In this document: positions 5,759 to 8,969 of the stretch, piece by piece
How positions within the stretch are numbered: the stretch's first letter is position 1
Layout: each line of letters starts with the position of its first letter
Source: Bacillota bacterium
Lineage (GTDB): Bacteria; Bacillota; Clostridia; Christensenellales; Aristaeellaceae
NCBI GenBank assembly: GCA_023392395.1
Contig: JAEVZE010000246.1
Span: forward strand, 1-8,969
DNA: 8,969 nt
Reading direction: 5' to 3'
Translations under genes and position numbers: made by a program
Notes under the pieces: generated by a model
What the model saw: only the letters and a program-made list of their open reading frames with translations
What the model was told of the DNA's origin: nothing
Database searches by the model: none

Positions 5759-5998
5759 TCATTTCCCGGAATGCTTCATGCCCATGTACAGGCGGCCGTC
5801 TTTCAGTTCCGAAACCATTTGATCCAGGCGCTTTTGCCGGGTTTCCGGGCGCACGGCGCGGGTGATCCAGCCGATGTAGTCGTTTTGCTGGTAGGGCGGC
5901 CGGGCGCGGTAGGCGTCCATCAGGCCCTCCACGTCCAGGCGGTCCCGGACGTCCTCCGGCATCGGATGGGTGGGGCGCTTGAGCGTCGGGAATTCCAT
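5759..5998 (-). CDS. Short YdeI/OmpD-associated family protein
   Basis: 79 aa from ATG at 5996-5998, with GAGGTG (6005-6010) 6 nt upstream; a GTG at 6007 overlaps that ribosome site and is rejected. The segment ARPPYQQNDYIGWITRAVRPETRQKRLDQM (about 32-61), followed by LKDGRLYMGMKH, is the conserved C-terminal signature of the YdeI/OmpD-associated family. Members of about 190 aa carry an extra N-terminal domain; this is a short form with only the C-terminal part. Some relatives are annotated as bacteriocin-protection proteins, but the biochemical role is not established. It starts 19 nt after the PNPOx-like gene, and its stop overlaps an ATG of the next frame (ATGA), so it is firmly inside the operon. 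Confidence 0.82.
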   Translation of the reverse strand: MEFPTLKRPTHPMPEDVRDRLDVEGLMDAYRARPPYQQNDYIGWITRAVRPETRQKRLDQMVSELKDGRLYMGMKHSGK

Positions 5999-6017
5999 CG
6001 GGATCACCTCACGATCG

Positions 6018-6494
6018 CTACACCAGGATGTCCGACACGAAGGGCTCCCGCGTGGCGGCCTTCTCCTGGAAGTTTACGATGTACTTAAAGTCGTTTGCGA
6101 ACACCAGCGCCCACGCCGGCGCGATCTTCAGGATGCAGGTGTTGGGGTCGCCCTCGTCCACATGGCGGGAATAGAACTTGTAAAACGCCCGCATAAGCTC
6201 CGCCCGCAGCGCCTCGTTGCCCTCTGCCAGCGGATGGCCGATGTTTTCGGCCTCGCCACGGGCCACGAACAGCATGTGGTTGAGCGCTACATGGGGGTTT
6301 TTCTCGATCTCCAACATCTTGCTGCTCTTTAAGTACGTGACGGCATAGAACGCGCCGTCCAGGAAGTACACGTCGATCACGCGGACGTTGGGCTTGTCAC
6401 CATCGGCGGTGGCCAGGCTCATCGGCACATCCTGCCCGTACAGGCGGCCCATGGCCTCCAGGGCTTCCTCGAAATTCGGCCGGGTTTTCTCCAT
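6018..6494 (-). CDS. Pyridoxamine 5'-phosphate oxidase-related flavoprotein
   Basis: 158 aa, ATG at 6492-6494 with AGGAGG (6501-6506) 6 nt upstream. The N-terminal half has the split-barrel pattern of the PNPOx-like family: MSLATADGDKPNVRVIDVYFLDGAFYAVTYLKSSKMLEIEKNPHVAL, about residues 25-71. In this family the R-V-x-D-V strand and the K-S-x-K turn contact FMN phosphate. The second half (INF/FVSD ending) is less conserved. Members bind FMN or related flavins and act as small reductases or oxidases, or as flavin or heme-handling proteins; the true substrate here cannot be read. It begins 20 nt after fosX and 19 nt before the YdeI-like gene, so it is almost certainly cotranscribed with both. 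No membrane segment or signal peptide. Confidence 0.85.
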   Translation of the reverse strand: MEKTRPNFEEALEAMGRLYGQDVPMSLATADGDKPNVRVIDVYFLDGAFYAVTYLKSSKMLEIEKNPHVALNHMLFVARGEAENIGHPLAEGNEALRAELMRAFYKFYSRHVDEGDPNTCILKIAPAWALVFANDFKYIVNFQEKAATREPFVSDILV

Positions 6495-6514
6495 ACTGCG
6501 CCTCCTGTGAAAGA

Positions 6515-6940
6515 TCAGATTTCTTCTATTCCGGGGACGGCCGCGCCGTAGAGCGTCAGCCGCGCATTGAGGCCGCCTGCGTGCAGTTCAAACAGATGGT
6601 TGTCGAAGTCGTAGAAGTAGACGGACCGCCCCTCCGCCCCGATGCGCGCCCGGTCGGGCCGAATTTCCGCGCCCGCAGCGATCAGCCGCGCGAGGTAGCC
6701 GTCCAGTTCCTCCTCCGGAACCTGCAGCGCGATGTGGGCGTAGCTGCGTTCTTTGGGGGGCTCTCCCTCCATCAGGCAAAGCCACATCTCTCCAAGCATA
6801 AAGAACTTCTCCCGCGACAGGGAAAACGTCCTGTCGCCGCTGGAGTAGATTTCCCGGGCGTCCAGTGCGCTTACGAGAAGCGTGGCTGCGCGCTCGAGGT
6901 CCCGGACGATGAGGGTGACGTGGCTCAGTCCCGAAATCAT
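6515..6940 (-). CDS. fosX: FosX-type fosfomycin epoxide hydrolase (VOC superfamily)
   Basis: 141 aa, ATG at 6938-6940 with GGAGGGG (6947-6953) 6 nt upstream. The sequence follows FosX closely: MISGLSHVTLIVRDLERAA, then REIYSSGDRTFSLSREKFFMLGEMWLCLMEG, ERSYAHIAL and EGRSVYFYDFDNHLFELHAG. The metal ligands expected for the family are present: His7, His69 and Glu118. Glu44 is at the position of the catalytic base that lets FosX add water to the fosfomycin epoxide, unlike FosA/FosB, which add a thiol. The protein is cytoplasmic and Mn-dependent by family. It is about eight residues longer than Listeria FosX, ending in LTLYGAAVPGIEEI. It lies 39 nt after the GNAT gene and 20 nt before the PNPOx-like gene in one operon. 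Identity is strong; actual resistance has not been shown. Confidence 0.93.
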   Translation of the reverse strand: MISGLSHVTLIVRDLERAATLLVSALDAREIYSSGDRTFSLSREKFFMLGEMWLCLMEGEPPKERSYAHIALQVPEEELDGYLARLIAAGAEIRPDRARIGAEGRSVYFYDFDNHLFELHAGGLNARLTLYGAAVPGIEEI

Positions 6941-6979
6941 GGAATTCCCCTCCGCGCGCCGGGATAGCGGCGCGCATGG

Positions 6980-7420
6980 CTACGTGTCGATGCGCGTGCG
7001 CCCCCGAATGGCGCGGTTCCGGTAGTTGAGGTCCTCCCGCTTGGAAAAACCGCGCTTTTCCCAGAAGGAGTTTCCGATCTGGTTGCGCGCGAACACCACC
7101 AGCGCCACCTTCTGGATGCCCTCGCTTTCCAGCGCTTCCATCGCCCGGTCCACGAGCGCGCTGCCAATGCCGCGGTTTCGCTCGCTCGCCTTGACCGCCG
7201 TGTGGTGGATAAAACCGCGCCGCCCGTCATGCCCGGACAGGATCACGCCGACGATTTCGTCGCCCTCCTCCGCCACAAAGCAAGTGGAGGGGTTGCGCGC
7301 CAGGTATTTTTCAATGCCCGCCTGGGAATCGTCGGTGGTATTAAGGCCCATGCCAGGGGTAGAAAGCCAAAGCGCGTACACCCGGTCGTAGTCCGCCGGA
7401 GTCATCCTGCGAATCTCCAT
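6980..7420 (-). CDS. GNAT family N-acetyltransferase
   Basis: 146 aa, ATG at 7418-7420 with GGAGGG (7426-7431) 5 nt upstream. The fold elements appear in order: IRRMTPADYDRVYALW (alpha-1, 3-18), CFVAEEGDEIVGVILSGHDGRRGFIHHTAVKASERNRGIGSALV with the acetyl-CoA pyrophosphate-binding motif RNRGIG at 81-86, then VALVVFARNQIGNSFWEKRGF (105-125), the usual motif B region. It transfers acetyl from acetyl-CoA to an amine, possibly an amino acid, protein N-terminus or antibiotic; the acceptor is not predictable. First gene of a five-gene operon driven by the promoter at 7452-7481. Placement beside fosX makes a detoxification role reasonable but unproven. Confidence 0.9.
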   Translation of the reverse strand: MEIRRMTPADYDRVYALWLSTPGMGLNTTDDSQAGIEKYLARNPSTCFVAEEGDEIVGVILSGHDGRRGFIHHTAVKASERNRGIGSALVDRAMEALESEGIQKVALVVFARNQIGNSFWEKRGFSKREDLNYRNRAIRGRTRIDT

Positions 7421-7451
7421 CGGAACCCTCCAAAGTGGGATTTACGCACCC

Positions 7452-7481
7452 ATTGTAGCATAACCGCGACCCGCGGGACAA
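7452..7481 (-). promoter_or_regulatory. Promoter of the GNAT-fosX operon
   Basis: On the minus strand: -35 TTGTCC (7481-7476), an 18-nt spacer, extended -10 TGC followed by TACAAT (7457-7452). The extended TG and a five-of-six -10 make up for the weak -35. It lies about 32 nt before the GNAT start codon. The -35 is part of an inverted repeat (GGGACAA at 7475-7481, TTGTCCC at 7511-7517) that may bind a regulator. Confidence 0.75.
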
Positions 7482-7525
7482 GCCGATCGCGCCGCCCCGC
7501 GGGAAGAAAATTGTCCCCGCCGGTT

Positions 7526-7553
7526 TCGACAGGCCGTTTCCGGGACATATATA
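7526..7553 (+). promoter_or_regulatory. Probable ohr promoter
   Basis: TCGACA (7526-7531, five of six -35 bases), a 16-nt spacer, TATATA (7548-7553) as a -10. It is followed by AAGGAG (7572-7577) and the ohr ATG at 7588. It diverges from the GNAT-fosX promoter; two perfect palindromes CCCGCGGG (7470-7477 and 7496-7503) lie between the two promoters. The -10 match is moderate. Confidence 0.55.
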
Positions 7554-7587
7554 GAGCAGAAACAAACGCTCAAGGAGTTGAACATAG

Positions 7588-8010
7588 ATGAAGATTCTCT
7601 ACAAGGCCAATGCGGTATCCATCGGCGGACGTGACGGCAAGGTTCATGTGGAAAACACGCCCATCCACTTTGAGATGGCGCTGCCCCCGGAATTGGGCGG
7701 CAACAAGGGCGTCGGCTTCAACCCGGAGCAGCTGTTCGCGGCGGGCTACGCAGCCTGCTTTGGCAGCGCGCTGCAGCACGTATACCGCACCCATAAGCTG
7801 AACCTGCCCGCGCCTGAGGTGCACGTGACCGCGGGGATCGGGAGGAACGATGCGGGCGGATTCCAGCTGGCGGTGGACATTCTGGCGGTGTTCCACGGCG
7901 TAGAGCAGGACGCCGCCGACAAGCTGGTCGCAGAGGCCCATCAGGTCTGCCCCTACTCCAACGCCACCCGGGGCAACATCGAAGTCAACGTCTCCGCCAA
8001 AGCGGAATAA
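7588..8010 (+). CDS. ohr: Organic hydroperoxide resistance protein Ohr (OsmC/Ohr family)
   Basis: 140 aa, ATG at 7588 with AAGGAG 10 nt upstream. A thiol peroxidase that reduces organic and fatty-acid hydroperoxides in the cytoplasm, recycled by a dithiol (lipoyl) system in characterised members. Both family cysteines are present: Cys57 in GFNPEQLFAAGYAACF (43-58) and Cys121 in HQVCPYSNATRGNIEV (118-133). The active-site arginine (Arg15 in IGGRDGK) and glutamate (Glu47) are also in place. The VCPYSNATRG block distinguishes Ohr from OsmC. Length equals the family norm. No ohrR-type regulator lies beside it, so control may act through the palindromes in the shared upstream region. Divergent from the GNAT-fosX operon and convergent with the flavodoxin-like gene. 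Confidence 0.95.
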   Translation: MKILYKANAVSIGGRDGKVHVENTPIHFEMALPPELGGNKGVGFNPEQLFAAGYAACFGSALQHVYRTHKLNLPAPEVHVTAGIGRNDAGGFQLAVDILAVFHGVEQDAADKLVAEAHQVCPYSNATRGNIEVNVSAKAE

Positions 8011-8142
8011 TCAGGGTCCGAGGAGGATGCACCGCACCAAAACGCCCGTAGGCGGCCAAAGCCATATGGCGTAAAAAACAGGCCGCGCGGCAAAAACACA
8101 ATGGCTGCTTGCCATATCCGCGGCATCCGAATGGCCCGATAA
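8011..8142. other. Non-coding stretch after ohr with scattered palindromes
   Basis: No credible gene. Visible features are the palindrome GCCATATGGC (8061-8070), GCCGCGCGGC (8082-8091), ATGGC/GCCAT at 8101-8105 and 8111-8115, and a wider inverted repeat ATATGGC (8064-8070) with GCCATAT (8111-8117). No plus-strand hairpin is followed by a T-run, so an ordinary terminator for ohr is not evident. A 14-codon frame from 8033 to 8077 resembles nothing recognisable. Confidence 0.4.
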
Positions 8143-8179
8143 AAGCGCCCCGTTCACGCAAATGGTGAACGGGGCGCTT
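8143..8179 (-). terminator. Rho-independent terminator for the flavodoxin-like transcript
   Basis: A perfect 15-bp stem, AAGCGCCCCGTTCAC (8143-8157) with GTGAACGGGGCGCTT (8165-8179), and a 7-nt loop. On the minus strand the stem runs straight into TTTTAT, as expected for termination of the flavodoxin-like unit. On the plus strand only two T follow, so it is weaker for ohr. It sits just after the second four-hairpin repeat in minus-strand order. Confidence 0.8.
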
Positions 8180-8184
8180 CTGAG

Positions 8185-8347
8185 CATCGAAAAACTCTTC
8201 GGTTTTTCGATGTGGAAGGGAAGGGCTGCGTGCACCAGAAATCCTGCGAGATTTCCGGGCGGCGCACTGACCTATGGTGCTGTTTCTCCTACCAGTGTGC
8301 GCACTGGCGGGTGAAACACGTTCCCGGCGCACAGGTCGCCGGGAACG
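8185..8347 (-). repeat. Four-hairpin structured repeat, copy 2
   Basis: Minus-strand order A to D. Stem A: 8347-8337 with 8329-8319, the same 11 bp as copy 1. Stem B: 8318-8302 with 8297-8281, 17 positions with two mismatches and one wobble. Stem C: 8267-8261 with 8236-8230, enclosing 8255-8250 with 8243-8238. Stem D: 8212-8202 with 8195-8185, 11 bp perfect. Linkers CATA(G)GTCAGTG, CCGCCCGGAAA and CACGCAGC match copy 1 at 379-543. Stem changes are paired (see findings). It lies downstream of the flavodoxin-like gene, in its sense direction, followed by the terminator at 8143-8179. No protein sense is expected from the overlapping open frames. Confidence 0.85.
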
Positions 8348-8422
8348 ATTGAAAGTACGACGAGGTTTGCCGACAATCTGAGCGGTTCATCCATAGGCGG
8401 ACAGGGCCTGTATTCAGGTGTC

Positions 8423-8887
8423 TCAGAGTCTTGCAAATTCCGCCGCGATGCCTGCGATCTGCGCATCCCGCGCCTTGTTGGACCAGTTGACGATGCCCGT
8501 CGCCCGGACGTCCAGCCCCTTGGCCTTGCACAGCGCTTGCGCCTGGCGGATAGCGCGGTTGCCGCCCAGCCATGGCTTGGAGAGGTGCTGCGTGACGAAG
8601 CACGCGGCGCGCTTGCCCCCGGCCATAGGCAGCTGCTCGAGGTAGGCTTTCAGTACGGGGGAAATCGAAAATCCTTCGACCGCCGCGCCAAGGACGGCAG
8701 CGTCGTAGCCGCTCAAACTGGGCGTTACGGTCAGCTTCAACGGAAACTGGTTGTTCGGCTCCTCGTGCTCGGCGTGGATGCGCTCTATGGCCGCCTCGTG
8801 CCCTTTGGAGATGAGGGCCTTACGGATATTCTCCGCGACGGACAGCGTGTTGCCGGTGCGAGAAAATACGATGATCCCAATCTTCAT
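8423..8887 (-). CDS. Flavodoxin-like protein
   Basis: 154 aa, ATG at 8885-8887 with GGGGAGG (8894-8900) 6 nt upstream. The N-terminus MKIGIIVFSRTGNTLSVAENI carries the FMN phosphate-binding loop S-R-T-G-N-T (9-14) of flavodoxins. DAAVLGAAVEGFSISPVLKAYLEQLP follows at the position of the second flavin loop, with GFSISP in place of the more usual acidic or aromatic residues. KRAACFVTQHLSKPWLGGNRAI and a C-terminal helix complete an alpha/beta fold. It probably carries FMN and transfers electrons, or serves as a small quinone or nitro reductase; the partner is unknown. Single gene here, convergent with ohr, with a repeat and terminator downstream. No clear promoter is seen in the remaining 82 nt. 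Confidence 0.85.
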   Translation of the reverse strand: MKIGIIVFSRTGNTLSVAENIRKALISKGHEAAIERIHAEHEEPNNQFPLKLTVTPSLSGYDAAVLGAAVEGFSISPVLKAYLEQLPMAGGKRAACFVTQHLSKPWLGGNRAIRQAQALCKAKGLDVRATGIVNWSNKARDAQIAGIAAEFARL

Positions 8888-8969
8888 GGCCGTCCTCCCC
8901 TTGCGCGCGTGTGCTGCGCCACCGTGCCAAAATTGTGCCGGGTACTGAATCTCACTGCCAGCATACCCC

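Noticed and set aside
5715..5762. ATG at 5762 as start of the cyclase-repeat gene
   Set aside because: It overlaps the previous stop but has no ribosome site; the strong AGGAGG at 5725-5730 serves the ATG at 5717, where family similarity begins.
6515..6940. FosA/FosB or generic glyoxalase instead of FosX
   Set aside because: The Glu44 base and the SREKFF...MEG and RSVYFYDFDNHLFELH segments follow FosX, which uses water rather than a thiol.
8011..8332. Minus-strand open frames across the second four-hairpin repeat
   Set aside because: Their protein is a read-through of hairpins, terminator and linkers; no ribosome site and no match to a family.

Overview
The window looks like chromosome from a high-GC member of the Clostridia (Firmicutes), possibly Christensenellales-like. 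Almost every gene has a strong AGGAGG-type Shine-Dalgarno sequence, the promoters are TTGACA/TAGAAT-like, and the gene content (PEB1-like amino-acid ABC transporter, Ohr, FosX, YdeI-like, short membrane proteins) fits an anaerobic or gut-type Firmicute. The taxonomic placement is inference; there is no rRNA or marker gene here. No phage, transposase or CRISPR array is visible.

Left part (1-2421, minus strand): an acidic amino-acid ABC importer operon, transcribed from a clear promoter at 2258-2286. The order is ATPase, then a PEB1-like binding protein, then a permease that runs off the left edge. The ATPase and binding protein overlap by 4 nt. The binding protein and permease are separated by 306 nt holding a multi-hairpin repeat. 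A bidirectional terminator-like hairpin (2370-2421) isolates the operon from the gene upstream.

Middle part: a minus-strand XAC2610-like protein with a 15-residue tandem repeat (2494-3225). A divergent promoter at 3318-3345 drives two plus-strand four-TM membrane proteins that look like diverged paralogs (3397-3816 and 3952-4722). Between those two is a hairpin segment bracketed by an 18-nt direct repeat. The second gene ends 1 nt from a convergent operon.

Right part: a compact five-gene minus-strand operon (7420 to 4724): GNAT acetyltransferase, FosX fosfomycin epoxide hydrolase, PNPOx-like flavoprotein, short YdeI/OmpD-associated protein, and a squalene-cyclase-repeat-like protein broken by a frameshift near 5090. 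It diverges from ohr (organic hydroperoxide resistance, plus strand); the shared promoter region has paired palindromes. A convergent flavodoxin-like gene (8423-8887) closes the window, and 8888-8969 shows only its ribosome-binding site.

The most unusual signal is a pair of about 165-nt elements (379-543 and 8185-8347, inverted relative to each other). Each is made of the same four consecutive hairpins, with conserved linkers and at least five double compensatory changes in the stems. This points to a dispersed, structure-conserved intergenic repeat, or RNA, that no gene explains.
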